NCBI GenBank assembly: GCA_045543555.1
Contig: JAZQMQ010000019.1
Coordinates: 12,446 to 76,445, forward strand
Source: Colimorpha_A sp045543555
Lineage (GTDB): Bacteria; Bacillota; Clostridia; Oscillospirales; CAG-272
Direction of reading: 5' to 3'
DNA length: 64,000 nt
Program-made: the position numbers and the translations under genes
Notes under the pieces: generated by a model
The model's input: only the letters and a program-made list of their open reading frames with translations
Told to the model about the DNA's origin: nothing
The model's database searches: none
Shown: piece after piece, positions 1 through 9,166 of the stretch
Position numbering within the stretch: the stretch's first letter is position 1
How the letters are laid out: each line of letters begins with the position of its first letter

Positions 1-359
1 TCGAAATCGGAGGGAACCGCCTCTGCGATAGCGGAATGTGCACGGTCATAGATACAAACCGAGCCTCTCTGGGATGCTCCCTTTTCAAGATAATAGATAC
101 CAACTCTGTCTCCGCCGCGAACTACCTTTGAGGTATCAACGCCGAAGTAGCGAAGTGAATTTACAGCCGCCTGACCTATTGCGTGCTTGGGAAGCTTAGT
201 TACGTACACACTGTCAAATCCGTAATTAGCCAGAGATACGGCTACATTAGCTTCACCACCGCCAAAGGTTGCCTGCATCTGATCGTTCTGAAAAAATCTG
301 TAATATCCGTTAGGGGCAAGGCGAAGCATCAGCTCGCCAAAGGTTACAACTCTTTTCAT
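1..359 (-). CDS. kdgK: 2-keto-3-deoxygluconate kinase, N-terminal part (runs off left edge)
   Basis: This is the first ~119 codons of a PfkB-family sugar kinase. The visible N-terminus reads MKRVVTFGELMLRL, and the substrate-binding segment FGGGEANVAVSLA follows near residue 35, both typical of KDG kinases. The expected reaction is ATP-dependent phosphorylation of 2-keto-3-deoxygluconate to KDPG, the step between mannonate dehydratase and KDPG aldolase, both of which are encoded just upstream. The start codon overlaps the aldolase stop by one base (TAATG), which indicates translational coupling. The rest of the gene lies outside the window. The assignment to KDG rather than another PfkB substrate rests on the operon context. 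Confidence 0.85.
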   Translation of the reverse strand, partial: MKRVVTFGELMLRLAPNGYYRFFQNDQMQATFGGGEANVAVSLANYGFDSVYVTKLPKHAIGQAAVNSLRYFGVDTSKVVRGGDRVGIYYLEKGASQRGSVCIYDRAHSAIAEAVPSDF

Positions 360-916
360 TATTTTTCTGCCTCCATTTTTTCAAGTGCTTCCTTAACGAA
401 GAAGCTTCCGCCGATAGCCGCGATCTTATCGAAAGCGAGGAATTCATCGATATTGCTTCTGTCAACGCCGCCCGTGGGAATAAACTTAACCTGCGGGAAG
501 GGTGCGGAAAGTGCCTTGAGGGCCTTAAGACCGCCATATACGTTTGCGGGGAAGAATTTTACGGTGGTAATTCCGAATTCAAGCGCAGCCATTATCTCGG
601 TAGGGGTAACACAACCGGGATAATAAGGAATATTTCTTTCCTTACAGATAGTTGCGACAGCAGGAGAAAATCCGGGAGATACTATGAAGGTAGCGCCTGC
701 CTTAAGGGCCGCCTCACACTGCTCTGCATTGATTACTGTACCTGCTCCGATCTCCATATCGGGATAATTCTTAGCTGCATATTCAATTGCTTCTGCTGCA
801 CATGCGGTACGGAAGGTTATCTCCGCACAGTTTATGCCGCTGTTTTTAAGAGCGGTCAAGATCTTATCGGTTTCGGGTAGTTCCTTGATAACTACAACAG
901 GTATGAATTTTTCCAT
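359..916 (-). CDS. eda: KDPG aldolase (2-keto-3-deoxy-6-phosphogluconate aldolase)
   Basis: A class I Schiff-base aldolase that cleaves KDPG to pyruvate and glyceraldehyde-3-phosphate in the Entner-Doudoroff branch of hexuronate breakdown. The 185-residue protein carries the family hallmarks: AEITFRT with catalytic Glu32, the GAGT segment near residue 58, SPGFSP near 80, and the Schiff-base lysine in VKFFPA (Lys120). It is some 20 residues shorter than the E. coli enzyme but the barrel motifs are complete. An AAAGGAG ribosome binding site sits just before the ATG. It lies between uxuB and kdgK in one operon and its stop overlaps the kdgK start. Confidence 0.92.
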   Translation of the reverse strand: MEKFIPVVVIKELPETDKILTALKNSGINCAEITFRTACAAEAIEYAAKNYPDMEIGAGTVINAEQCEAALKAGATFIVSPGFSPAVATICKERNIPYYPGCVTPTEIMAALEFGITTVKFFPANVYGGLKALKALSAPFPQVKFIPTGGVDRSNIDEFLAFDKIAAIGGSFFVKEALEKMEAEK

Positions 917-929
917 TTTTTATCTCCTT

Positions 930-1775
930 TTATACACCTGAATATGCCGCAAATCCGCAGTCGATGGGAAGAACCACACCGGTGATTGCAGATGCAGATT
1001 TATTATCGCAAAGGAAGAGCGTTGCTCCGAGAAGCTCGGAGGCATCAACGTATCTGTCCATGGGCGTGCCCTTTAAAATTTTCGCGCTTCTTGCAGTGGG
1101 AGTACCGTCCTCATTGAAAAGAAGTCTGTAATTCTGTGCGGAAACGAGGAAGCCGGGAGCGATGGCGTTACAACGGATGCCCGTACCTGCGAAGTGGGTT
1201 GCAAGCCACTGTGTAAAGTTTGAAATTCCTGCCTTTGCCGCAGAGTATGCAGGGATCTTGGTCAGGGGAGTGTATGCGTTCATTGAAGATATATTCAAAA
1301 TACAACCGTTCTTTTTCTCAACCATATCTTTTGCAAATGCTTGAGTTGGAAGCAACGTTCCTTGAAAATTGAGCTTAAATACGAAATCGACGCCATCGGG
1401 CTGTAGGTCAAAGAAAGATTTTCCTCCTTCTTTTGCCTCATGATGATATTCATTATCGGTGGTTGCACGAGGGTTATTACCTCCTGCTCCGTTAACAAGC
1501 ACGTCACACTCTCCGAGATCGGAAAGCACTGCCTTATGAACAGCTTCGAGATTTTCGGTATCAAGAACATTTGCCTTGTATCCCTCGCAGATAAAGCCCT
1601 CTGCCTTAAGCTCGTCAGCAAGCTTTTTTACAGCTTCTTCATTCAGGTCGAGTGCGGCAACCTTTGCACCGGACTGTGCAAATGCTCTTGCCATAGCGCC
1701 GCATATGATTCCGCCTGCGCCCGTGACCACGACTACCTTGCCGGTGTAATCAATGTTAAGTGGAATGTCGATCAT
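930..1775 (-). CDS. uxuB: SDR-type D-mannonate oxidoreductase (fructuronate reductase)
   Basis: A 281-residue short-chain dehydrogenase/reductase expected to interconvert D-fructuronate and D-mannonate with NAD(H). The Rossmann glycine motif TGAGGII is at residues 18-24, NGAGG at 95-99, the catalytic serine region is near 163, and the YSAAK signature places catalytic Tyr177 and Lys181. It is of the Bacillus UxuB/YjmF SDR type rather than the long-chain mannitol-dehydrogenase type of E. coli. The gene lies 18 bp downstream of uxuA and 13 bp upstream of the aldolase, so it is in the same operon. The substrate is inferred from that context and from overall resemblance to the UxuB-like SDR group. 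Confidence 0.85.
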   Translation of the reverse strand: MIDIPLNIDYTGKVVVVTGAGGIICGAMARAFAQSGAKVAALDLNEEAVKKLADELKAEGFICEGYKANVLDTENLEAVHKAVLSDLGECDVLVNGAGGNNPRATTDNEYHHEAKEGGKSFFDLQPDGVDFVFKLNFQGTLLPTQAFAKDMVEKKNGCILNISSMNAYTPLTKIPAYSAAKAGISNFTQWLATHFAGTGIRCNAIAPGFLVSAQNYRLLFNEDGTPTARSAKILKGTPMDRYVDASELLGATLFLCDNKSASAITGVVLPIDCGFAAYSGV

Positions 1776-1793
1776 TTTATTTTACCTCATCAG

Positions 1794-2873
1794 TTATTTG
1801 TCGAATTTTTCAAGAGAATCCCAAACGCCCAGCATATACATAATGCCGAGAGCTCTGTCATAGAGGCCGTATCCCGGACGGACCTTGCCGGGTCCCTCAT
1901 GCCACAGGTGTCTGCCATGGTCGGGACGGATGTATCCGTTAAATCCGCAATCGTGATAAGCCTTGAGAATTTCAAGAATCCCCGTATCTCCGTCACAGTC
2001 TCTGTGAGATGCCTCGGAGAAGTCACCGTTTTCAAAATGCTTTACGTTTCTTATGTGAGCAAAAGCAATTCTGTCGCAGTGCTTTCTTACGATATCCGCA
2101 ACGTTGTTATTGGGGTCAGCGTTCAAGCTTCCCGAGCAGAGTGTCAGGCAGTTATACTCGTCGTCCACCATTCTTAAGAAGCGGTCGATGTTCTCCTCAT
2201 TTATGAGCAGACGGGGCAGACCAAAGATATCCCAAGGGGGATCGTCCATATGGATAGCCATTTTAATATCGCACTCGCGGCAAGTTGGCATTATAGCTTC
2301 AAGAAAATACTTTAGATTTGCCCAGAGTTTCTCATGGTCAACACCCTCGTAAGCCTTGAACAACTCGTCGAGCTTTGCCATCCTCTCGGGTTCCCAGCCC
2401 GGAAATGACATATTGTACTTCTCGGTGAAGTCGAGAATGTACTTTGCCATTGCGTTATAGTCGTCCTGAATCATATTCTTCTCGTAGAAAAGTGCGGTGG
2501 AGCCATCACCTACGGGATGGAACAAATTGGAGCGTGTCCAGTCGAATATGGGCATAAAGTTATAGCAGATAACCTTTACACCGTATTTCGAGAGATTGCG
2601 GATCGTAGTCTTGTAATTTTCGATATATCCGTCGCGAGTGGGCAGGCCTATCTTGATATCATCGTGAACGTTTACTGACTCGACAACGTGGTTGTTGAAG
2701 CCGTACTCATCGAGCTGAGCCTTAACCGCTGCAATTTCGGATTCTTCCCATATCTCGCCCGGCATTTTGTGGTGAAGAGCCCATACGATACCGTCAACTC
2801 CGGGAATTTGCTTGATATCCGAAAGCTTGATATTATCGTTCCCTTCACCATACCATCTGAACGTCATTTTCAT
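1794..2873 (-). CDS. uxuA: D-mannonate dehydratase
   Basis: A 359-residue mannonate dehydratase that converts D-mannonate to 2-keto-3-deoxygluconate in glucuronate catabolism. The family start MKMTFRWYG, the segment CYNFMPIFDWTRS (residues ~115-127), the metal-site region AIHMDDPPW and the HASH-rich C-terminal parts HIRNVKH and RPDHGRH are all present. It is the xylose-isomerase-like TIM barrel type that uses Mn2+ or Fe2+. Length is normal. The start has a clear AGGAGG site 11 bp upstream. It follows the AraC-type regulator by 32 bp on the same strand and heads the catabolic genes. Confidence 0.95.
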   Translation of the reverse strand: MKMTFRWYGEGNDNIKLSDIKQIPGVDGIVWALHHKMPGEIWEESEIAAVKAQLDEYGFNNHVVESVNVHDDIKIGLPTRDGYIENYKTTIRNLSKYGVKVICYNFMPIFDWTRSNLFHPVGDGSTALFYEKNMIQDDYNAMAKYILDFTEKYNMSFPGWEPERMAKLDELFKAYEGVDHEKLWANLKYFLEAIMPTCRECDIKMAIHMDDPPWDIFGLPRLLINEENIDRFLRMVDDEYNCLTLCSGSLNADPNNNVADIVRKHCDRIAFAHIRNVKHFENGDFSEASHRDCDGDTGILEILKAYHDCGFNGYIRPDHGRHLWHEGPGKVRPGYGLYDRALGIMYMLGVWDSLEKFDK

Positions 2874-2905
2874 TGGTAAAGTTTCCTCCTGATGTTTTGA
2901 TTTTT

Positions 2906-4138
2906 TTAAACACGCAAAGCGGATCTATATTCCTTGGGTGTTTTACCGATCTGCTTTTTAAAGATTTTGGAAAAATACTGTACGTCCATAATTCCACAGT
3001 GCATCGCTACGGTTTGTATCTGCAAGTTTGTGGTATTCAGAAGATGTACTGCGTGACTTATTCGTCTGTCACGTATATATTCTGAAACGGTTTTACCGGT
3101 TTCCTTTTTGAATATGGTTGCAAGGTATCCCGAGGTTATGCCTTGTTTTTCAGCAAGGGCACTGAGCGATAACTCTGTTGAAATATCAGAATCTATTATC
3201 AATATCGTTTTCTTTACCGTCGGCGAATAACTCCTTGTTGAGTGCTTTCGGACAAGACGGCAATATGAGGAAAATATATCCTTCATAAGCTCGGGAATCG
3301 ATTTTATATCAGCCACGAGCTCTATTCTTGATGCCAATTTAGACGACAAATTGTCGATATACAAAGGATGAACTCCGCCCTGCTCCGCAGCCTTGCGCAA
3401 CAGTGTATTCATTATAATACAATAATTTTTGGCATTTCTTAAGGGATCCTTAAGACGCTTTTCGAACATCTGATCATTGAACGCCGATAACAACACTTTT
3501 TCCTTATGCTGTTGACCAAGGGTTACCGCATGTATCAGCTCATTCTCAAAAGCATATCTCATCTCCATCTTTTCCATATCAGCCAATATATCACTTGAGC
3601 CTTCGCCAAGCGGTACGTGCTCGGCTGATGAAAGTGCAAAGGTATGCTTTTTATTTATTTCCACCATGGAAAAAGATTCACTTTGCCAAACGTGTTCACA
3701 AAACGTATCAATTATCGAAAATATACGATCGCTTTCAGAAATAACGGGAAGAGATGCATAGTATTCGTTTAATCCCTTTTCCATATTATGAGCAAGTCCC
3801 TGCTTTTCAGCTATTTCCAGTATTTCCCTTGAAGTGAGAGAAAAAGACAGATACGGACCTATAAAAAGTATATTATTTTCGCTTAATATGGGTATCCTCA
3901 TAAAGATGAAACGGAATTCATACTCGTTAGTAAATTTATATATCGTATTATCTTCGATATTTCCGATTATCTTATGGATCGTCATATCACCATCGTGCCC
4001 GGCTCCGATCATTGCAGCGATCCATGGGTCTATCAAGGCATCTGTTGTATCGTGAATTGAAAGCATGGACGTACGAACGTGGCATTTTTTTAAAGCGTCA
4101 CGCAGAAATTGCAATTCGTACTCTATCTTCATACTCAT
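2906..4138 (-). CDS. AraC-family transcriptional regulator
   Basis: A ~410-residue regulator. The last ~100 residues form the two helix-turn-helix AraC domain: LSLSALAEKQGITSGYLATI, then VAMHCGIMDVQYFSKIFKK, and GKTPKEYR at the end. The ~300-residue N-terminal part shows no recognised ligand-binding fold by eye and may sense a uronate or oligosaccharide. Candidate starts ATG 4138 and ATG 4132 are in frame; a GGGTGATG ribosome site suggests one of these rather than the GTG at 4141. It is divergent from the GPH symporter and co-directional with uxuA, so it probably controls both arms. It has its own promoter. Confidence 0.85.
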   Translation of the reverse strand: MSMKIEYELQFLRDALKKCHVRTSMLSIHDTTDALIDPWIAAMIGAGHDGDMTIHKIIGNIEDNTIYKFTNEYEFRFIFMRIPILSENNILFIGPYLSFSLTSREILEIAEKQGLAHNMEKGLNEYYASLPVISESDRIFSIIDTFCEHVWQSESFSMVEINKKHTFALSSAEHVPLGEGSSDILADMEKMEMRYAFENELIHAVTLGQQHKEKVLLSAFNDQMFEKRLKDPLRNAKNYCIIMNTLLRKAAEQGGVHPLYIDNLSSKLASRIELVADIKSIPELMKDIFSSYCRLVRKHSTRSYSPTVKKTILIIDSDISTELSLSALAEKQGITSGYLATIFKKETGKTVSEYIRDRRISHAVHLLNTTNLQIQTVAMHCGIMDVQYFSKIFKKQIGKTPKEYRSALRV

Positions 4139-4194
4139 CACCCATTTATGACAATCAAATAATAATTAACGCATCAACGCGTAATTTCAAGCAC

Positions 4195-4223
4195 ATTATA
4201 TCACTTTTTTAGCGCATTTGCAA
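4195..4223 (-). promoter_or_regulatory. Sigma-A promoter of the AraC/uronate operon
   Basis: Read on the minus strand, TTGCAA (4218-4223) and TATAAT (4195-4200) are separated by exactly 17 bp, about 55 bp before the regulator start. An imperfect ACGC/GCGT inverted repeat (4169-4181) lies between promoter and gene and could be an operator; that part is inference. Confidence 0.75.
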
Positions 4224-4276
4224 CAGTAATTCCAAAAGAAATATGAATATAATACAAAAATTGATGAATTTTGTGC

Positions 4277-4305
4277 TACCGATTTTTCACTTATCACGAT
4301 ATAAT
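4277..4305 (+). promoter_or_regulatory. Probable promoter of the GPH symporter
   Basis: A perfect TATAAT at 4300-4305 lies 54 bp before the symporter start. There is no recognisable -35 hexamer 17 bp upstream, which fits a promoter that depends on the divergent AraC-type activator. Confidence 0.5.
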
Positions 4306-4358
4306 ATATATAGTTTCCACAGTTTTTTGTTCAAAAACAGTATAAGGAGCACACAAAA

Positions 4359-5951
4359 ATGAAAAAAGAAGTAAAAATGGATGCGAATGGATATCGCAAA
4401 TTCGGTATGCGGGACAAGCTCGCATACGCAGCGGGTGACCTGGGATGTAACATGAGTTTTTCCCTTAAAAGCACGGTTCAAACGTTCTGGCTCGTTTATA
4501 TGATGCTTGACACAGGTCTTCTTTCGATACTATTGCTTCTCGTTCAGATCTGGGATGCAGTAAACGATCCACTCATCGGCTCGATTATCGATAACGACAG
4601 AAGAAAGTACAAGATTGGAAAATTCAAGACCTATATTCTGATAGGTGCTCTCGGTCTTCTTGTCGGCGGTGCGGCAGTTTTCCTTCCTTTCCCTAATGCA
4701 CCGGTAGTCGTAAGAGCTATTTTGTTCGTTTTGGGATACATCGTGTGGGATGCCTTCTACACCATCGCAAACGTTCCCTACGGATCAATGCTTTCCGTCG
4801 TAACCGAAGACGTCGGTGAGCGTGCACAGCTGTCCACCTGGAGATCGATAGGCTCTATGGTTGGTAACATTCTTCCTATGGTGATCCTTCCCATGCTTAT
4901 TTGGAAAAAGGTAACTTATACCGGAAAGACCGACTTCCTTGATAAGATCTATATTCCCGAAGAATCCAAGGAGATTTTCAATCAATTTCTGCACATAAAT
5001 CCCGAAACAAAGCTTCCTTATGAAATTGGGGACAAATTCTTGAACCCCCTTACCGGTAAGCAGGTTGAGATCCTGATAGGTAAAAATGCCTTCTTAGCCG
5101 CATTGGTTATGGGTATTATAGGCTTTATTGCGTTCGTTATCATGATCAAGAATATAACCATTCGTGTTGACGAAAATGCAGTTAAGACCAATGAGTCTGT
5201 AGAAAAATTCAATATATTCAAGGCATTCGGCAAATTTATGAAGAACCGTCCCGCAGTTGGTGCAACTATTGCAGCAATGGGTATGTTCCTCGGAATGAAC
5301 GCCGCTACCACCGCCACGACGATCATGTTTGCTACGTATTTCAACATGGCTTCCCTGTCCGGTATCGTACAGCTTATCGGATTCATTCCCATGTTCTTCT
5401 TCTTGCCGTTCATCACCAAGATCGTCAAGAAGCTCGGTAAGAAGGAAGCTTCCGTTATAGGCACCTTCGTTTCTCTCGCCGGCGGACTCGTTATGCTTGT
5501 ATTCCCGATGATAAGCGACGTCACGGTCGCTCTCATCGTATATCTCATCGGCCTTGTAGTGTTCGGAATCGGAATGGGTGTCTACACCTGCGTATCCTGG
5601 GCTATGATGGGAGATGCTATTGATTACAACGAATGGAAATTCGGAACACGCGAGGAAGGAACCGTTTATTCTATCCACTCGTTTTTCCGTAAGCTTGCTC
5701 AGGGTATCGGCCCGTCTGTAGTTCTTCTCATTATGGGTTGGCTCGGTTACAGAGCAGAGCTCGGAACTATACTTCAGTCCCCTGAGACAGCAAAGAATAT
5801 GTGTTGGCTCGTTGCAGGTCTTTATATGTTCAGCGCAGTGGTTCAGTTTATCGGACTGGCTGTTATATATAATCTCGACAGAAAGACCCTTGATAAGATG
5901 AACGAAGAGCTGGCGGCAAGAAAGGTCGCTCAAGAACCTACTGAAAAATAA
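4359..5951 (+). CDS. GPH-family sodium/proton:sugar symporter (MFS)
   Basis: A 530-residue polytopic membrane protein of the glycoside-pentoside-hexuronide cation symporter family. The N-terminal family motif appears as RDKLAYAAGDLGCNMSF, followed by the loop DAVNDPLIGSIIDN and the conserved DNDRRKYKIGKFKTY (residues ~78-92). About twelve hydrophobic segments can be read. An insertion of ~60 polar residues follows the sixth segment (around residues 185-245), which is longer than in most relatives. It probably imports glucuronides or uronates for the adjacent pathway. AAGGAG sits 9 bp before the ATG. A terminator follows before the GH2 gene. Confidence 0.88.
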   Translation: MKKEVKMDANGYRKFGMRDKLAYAAGDLGCNMSFSLKSTVQTFWLVYMMLDTGLLSILLLLVQIWDAVNDPLIGSIIDNDRRKYKIGKFKTYILIGALGLLVGGAAVFLPFPNAPVVVRAILFVLGYIVWDAFYTIANVPYGSMLSVVTEDVGERAQLSTWRSIGSMVGNILPMVILPMLIWKKVTYTGKTDFLDKIYIPEESKEIFNQFLHINPETKLPYEIGDKFLNPLTGKQVEILIGKNAFLAALVMGIIGFIAFVIMIKNITIRVDENAVKTNESVEKFNIFKAFGKFMKNRPAVGATIAAMGMFLGMNAATTATTIMFATYFNMASLSGIVQLIGFIPMFFFLPFITKIVKKLGKKEASVIGTFVSLAGGLVMLVFPMISDVTVALIVYLIGLVVFGIGMGVYTCVSWAMMGDAIDYNEWKFGTREEGTVYSIHSFFRKLAQGIGPSVVLLIMGWLGYRAELGTILQSPETAKNMCWLVAGLYMFSAVVQFIGLAVIYNLDRKTLDKMNEELAARKVAQEPTEK

Positions 5952-5960
5952 TTAGGCTTC

Positions 5961-5994
5961 AAGGCGTCTGACCTCAGTGATCGGACGCCTTTTT
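5961..5994 (+). terminator. Intrinsic terminator after the symporter
   Basis: GGCGTC (5963-5968) pairs with GACGCC (5984-5989), followed by five T residues. It lies within the 68-bp gap to the GH2 gene, so it may only partly separate the two genes. Confidence 0.8.
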
Positions 5995-6019
5995 GGGCAA
6001 ATATCATAAGGAGAAAACA

Positions 6020-8305
6020 ATGAGAAACGTTATTAATCTTAATAAAAATTGGAAGTTCGTCAAGAATACCGCTGATATCACGTTGAATGACGGTATTGCC
6101 GTTGATCTTCCTCACACCTGGAATGCCGAGGACGGCTTCGACGGCGGAAACGATTACTTCCGCGGCAGCTGCCTCTATAAGAAGGTAATTGAAAAGTCCG
6201 TTTTACCCGAAGCAGACCTTTATTATCTCGAATTCAGAGGAGCAAACTCCTCATCCGACGTTTATGTTGGTGGCAAAAAGCTTGCTCATCACGACGGCGG
6301 TTACTCGACTTGGAGAGTAAATATCACAGACGAGATCAAGGATATAACCGAAATTGCTGTCGTTGTGGACAATTCTCCCTGCGATACCGTCTATCCTCAG
6401 ATGGCTGACTTCACGTTCTACGGCGGTATTTACAGAGACGTGAATCTTGTATGCGTAAATAACTCGCACTTTGACCTCGATTACTACGGTGCCCCCGGAA
6501 TTAAGATCACTCCCACAGTAAACGGAACCGATGCTACCGTTGAGGTTGAAGCATTTGTGAAAAACATTTCTGACGGACAGACTCTTGTTTATACCATCTA
6601 CGACAAAGAGGAGAACGAGCTTCAGAAGATAGAATCAACCGAAACAAAAGCTATATTTGAGATAAAAGACGTTCACCTTTGGAACGGTAGAAAGGACCCC
6701 TATCTTTACTGCTGTGAAATTGAGATCACCGAAAACGGAGAGGTTCTTGACAACGTATGCAGCCGTTTCGGATGCCGTACCTTTAAGATCGATCCAAACA
6801 ACGGATTTATCCTTAACGGTGAGGAATACCCCCTTCGCGGAGTCTCTCGCCATCAGGACAGATGGGGCGTCGGTAACGCACTTCTTCCCAAGCACCACAA
6901 GGAAGATATAGACCTTATATGTGAAGTAGGAGCAACCACGATCCGTCTTGCTCACTATCAGCACGATCAGTATTTCTATGATCTTTGTGACGAAAAAGGT
7001 CTTGTGATCTGGGCTGAGATCCCCTACATTTCAAAGCATATGCCCACTGGCCGTGAAAATACCATTTCTCAAATGAAGGAGCTCATCTCACAAAACTATA
7101 ATCATGCTTCGATAGTAGTGTGGGGACTTTCAAACGAGATATCAATAGGCGGATCCGACGAGGACCTTCTCGAAAATCACCGTATCCTGAACGATCTCGT
7201 TCACGAGATGGATAAGACCCGTCTGACTACGATAGCGGCGGTTTCCATGTGCAAGATGGAGGACCCATATCTCCTCATTGCCGACGTAGTTTCCTATAAC
7301 CATTACTTCGGTTGGTACGGTGGTGACACTACCATGAACGGACCTTGGTTCGACAAGTTCCACGCTATGCACCCCACCATTCCGATCGGATGCTCCGAGT
7401 ACGGCTGTGAGGCTCTCAACTGGCATACATCAACTCCCAAGCAGGGCGATTATACCGAGGAATATCAGGCTTACTATCATGAGGAGCTTATAAAGCAGCT
7501 CTTTACCCGTAAGTATATCTGGGCAACTCACGTGTGGAATATGTTTGACTTCGGTGCCGATGCAAGAGCAGAGGGCGGAGAAAACGGTCAGAACCACAAG
7601 GGTCTTGTCACAATGGACAGGAAATACAAAAAGGACGCCTTCTACGCATACAAGGCATGGCTCGTTTCCCCTGAGACAGACCCCTTCGTTCATCTTTGCT
7701 CAAAGAGATATATAGACCGTGTTGAAGATGTTACCAAGGTGACCGTTTACTCCAATCTTCCCGAGGTTGAGCTCTTTGTAAACGGTGAGAGCATCGGCAA
7801 AAAGACCGCATCCGACCACTTCTTCTACTTCGACGTTCCCAACGTTGGTGAGAGCAAGATCGTAGCTAAAGCCGACGATCTTACCGACGAAGGAACTATC
7901 CGCAAGGTAGACGAAATGAATATGGATTACGTTCTTGTAGAAAAGGGCGCGGTTCTTAACTGGTTTGACGTTACTGCTCCCGAGGGCAGATTCTCCCTTA
8001 ACGATAAAATCTCCGACATCATGGAAAGTAAGCGCGGAAAGCTCTGGCTTATCGGAATGGCTCTCAAGCTCAAGAAAAAGATGGATGCAGGCAAAAAGGC
8101 ATCGAAGGGTGAGAAGAAATCCGGAGGATTTGAAGTTGATCTCAAGGGCGGACACGGCAGCGATATTATGCAAATGCTCGGTGGGTTCAGCGTTCTTCGC
8201 CTCACGAGCATGATGGGTATGATGAACATATCCTTTACCAAGGAAGAGCTTCTTAAGATAAACAAAAAGCTTAACCGAATCAAAAAGCCAAAGAAGCTTC
8301 GCTGA
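6020..8305 (+). CDS. GH2 glycoside hydrolase, possible beta-glucuronidase, with extra C-terminal tail
   Basis: A 761-residue cytoplasmic glycosidase with no signal peptide. It has the GH2 order: jelly-roll sugar-binding domain (about 1-180), Ig-like domain (to ~280), and TIM barrel. The acid/base glutamate is in WGLSNEIS (Glu373) and the nucleophile in GCSEYGCEA (Glu460). An NxK motif (Asn525-His526-Lys527 in GQNHKGLVTMDRK) matches the carboxylate-contacting motif of glucuronidases, but related galactosidases can also have N and K here. After the barrel comes an Ig-like segment and a ~100-residue Lys/Met/Gly-rich tail (residues ~665-761) not part of the GH2 core. The start at 6020 is chosen for AAGGAG at 6008-6013; an upstream in-frame ATG at 5993 lies inside the terminator. 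Context favours release of hexuronate for the neighbouring operon. Confidence 0.85.
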   Translation: MRNVINLNKNWKFVKNTADITLNDGIAVDLPHTWNAEDGFDGGNDYFRGSCLYKKVIEKSVLPEADLYYLEFRGANSSSDVYVGGKKLAHHDGGYSTWRVNITDEIKDITEIAVVVDNSPCDTVYPQMADFTFYGGIYRDVNLVCVNNSHFDLDYYGAPGIKITPTVNGTDATVEVEAFVKNISDGQTLVYTIYDKEENELQKIESTETKAIFEIKDVHLWNGRKDPYLYCCEIEITENGEVLDNVCSRFGCRTFKIDPNNGFILNGEEYPLRGVSRHQDRWGVGNALLPKHHKEDIDLICEVGATTIRLAHYQHDQYFYDLCDEKGLVIWAEIPYISKHMPTGRENTISQMKELISQNYNHASIVVWGLSNEISIGGSDEDLLENHRILNDLVHEMDKTRLTTIAAVSMCKMEDPYLLIADVVSYNHYFGWYGGDTTMNGPWFDKFHAMHPTIPIGCSEYGCEALNWHTSTPKQGDYTEEYQAYYHEELIKQLFTRKYIWATHVWNMFDFGADARAEGGENGQNHKGLVTMDRKYKKDAFYAYKAWLVSPETDPFVHLCSKRYIDRVEDVTKVTVYSNLPEVELFVNGESIGKKTASDHFFYFDVPNVGESKIVAKADDLTDEGTIRKVDEMNMDYVLVEKGAVLNWFDVTAPEGRFSLNDKISDIMESKRGKLWLIGMALKLKKKMDAGKKASKGEKKSGGFEVDLKGGHGSDIMQMLGGFSVLRLTSMMGMMNISFTKEELLKINKKLNRIKKPKKLR

Positions 8306-8317
8306 TATAACATTATA

Positions 8318-8348
8318 AGGAACGACGGCAACACCGTCGTTCCTTATT
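8318..8348 (+). terminator. Intrinsic terminator after GH2 gene
   Basis: AAGGAACGACGG pairs perfectly with CCGTCGTTCCTT across a short loop, followed by a weak T-rich stretch. It lies just upstream of the next promoter. Confidence 0.85.
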
Positions 8349-8353
8349 TATTG

Positions 8354-8382
8354 TTGACTTTTGGATATAATAGTGTTATAAT
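8354..8382 (+). promoter_or_regulatory. Sigma-A promoter for the DUF218 gene
   Basis: TTGACT (8354-8359), 17 bp, TATAAT (8377-8382), ending 27 bp before the start codon. The placement right after a terminator supports a new transcription unit. Confidence 0.8.
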
Positions 8383-8409
8383 TGCTTTAGTATAAATCGG
8401 AGGTGCTGA

Positions 8410-9150
8410 ATGAACAAAGCGGTAACCGCCACTGCTGTGACATGTGCTCTTATATTCGGTGCTCTTCTGCTTGTTAACGCCGTCTACGTTACGTTTGTTT
8501 CAAGCTTCACATTAGGCATTGTGCTCACTTACCTTCTGAGCGGATGCTTTGCGGCCTTCGCTATCTTCTTCAAGAAGATCCCGAAATGGCTGAAAATAAC
8601 GTTTGTTATATGTATTTCACTTGAGCTTATCCTCATATCCTTCTTGTTCATTTACGGCGCTGAAGACAACGTTACCTACAAAGAGGATGCGGTAATCGTT
8701 CTGGGTGCAGGAATTCGCGGTGACTTGCCCTCCCGTACGTTACGTAACCGTCTCGACCGCGCTATAGAATACCACTTCAAAAACCCAAAAGCACTGATAG
8801 TGGTCAGCGGCGGTCAAGGCTACAATGAGAAATACAGCGAAGCTTACGTTATGGAGAAATATCTTGTGTCTCAGGGGGTAGATCCTTCGATCATCATAAA
8901 AGAAGACCGTTCAACAAGCACGCAGGAAAACTTCAGGTTTACAAAGGAAATACTGGACTCCATACTCGGTTATGAGTATAAAACAGCATATATTACAAAC
9001 GGATTCCATATATACCGTGCAGGCCGTTATGCCGATTCCGTCGGTTTAAAAAACGTCACTCATCTCCATGGGTCAACTCCGCTCGCGACGGTGGTCCCAG
9101 ACGGCTTGAGAGAAAGCTTAGCGGTACTTTATCAATGGGTATTTAATTGA
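8410..9150 (+). CDS. DUF218 (YdcF/SanA-like) membrane protein
   Basis: A 246-residue protein with three to four N-terminal transmembrane segments (residues ~8-30, 33-55, 62-85) and a C-terminal DUF218 domain starting at DAVIVLGAGIRGD. The conserved acidic and STST features of the family are visible: GDLPSRTLRNRLDRA, VVSGGQG, and EDRSTSTQENFRFTK. Family members are implicated in envelope polysaccharide or cell-wall functions, but the biochemical activity is not settled. GGAGGTG precedes the ATG. It is 16 bp upstream of the aldo/keto reductase gene and likely co-transcribed with it. Confidence 0.8.
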   Translation: MNKAVTATAVTCALIFGALLLVNAVYVTFVSSFTLGIVLTYLLSGCFAAFAIFFKKIPKWLKITFVICISLELILISFLFIYGAEDNVTYKEDAVIVLGAGIRGDLPSRTLRNRLDRAIEYHFKNPKALIVVSGGQGYNEKYSEAYVMEKYLVSQGVDPSIIIKEDRSTSTQENFRFTKEILDSILGYEYKTAYITNGFHIYRAGRYADSVGLKNVTHLHGSTPLATVVPDGLRESLAVLYQWVFN

Positions 9151-9166
9151 AAAAGGATAATAAATT

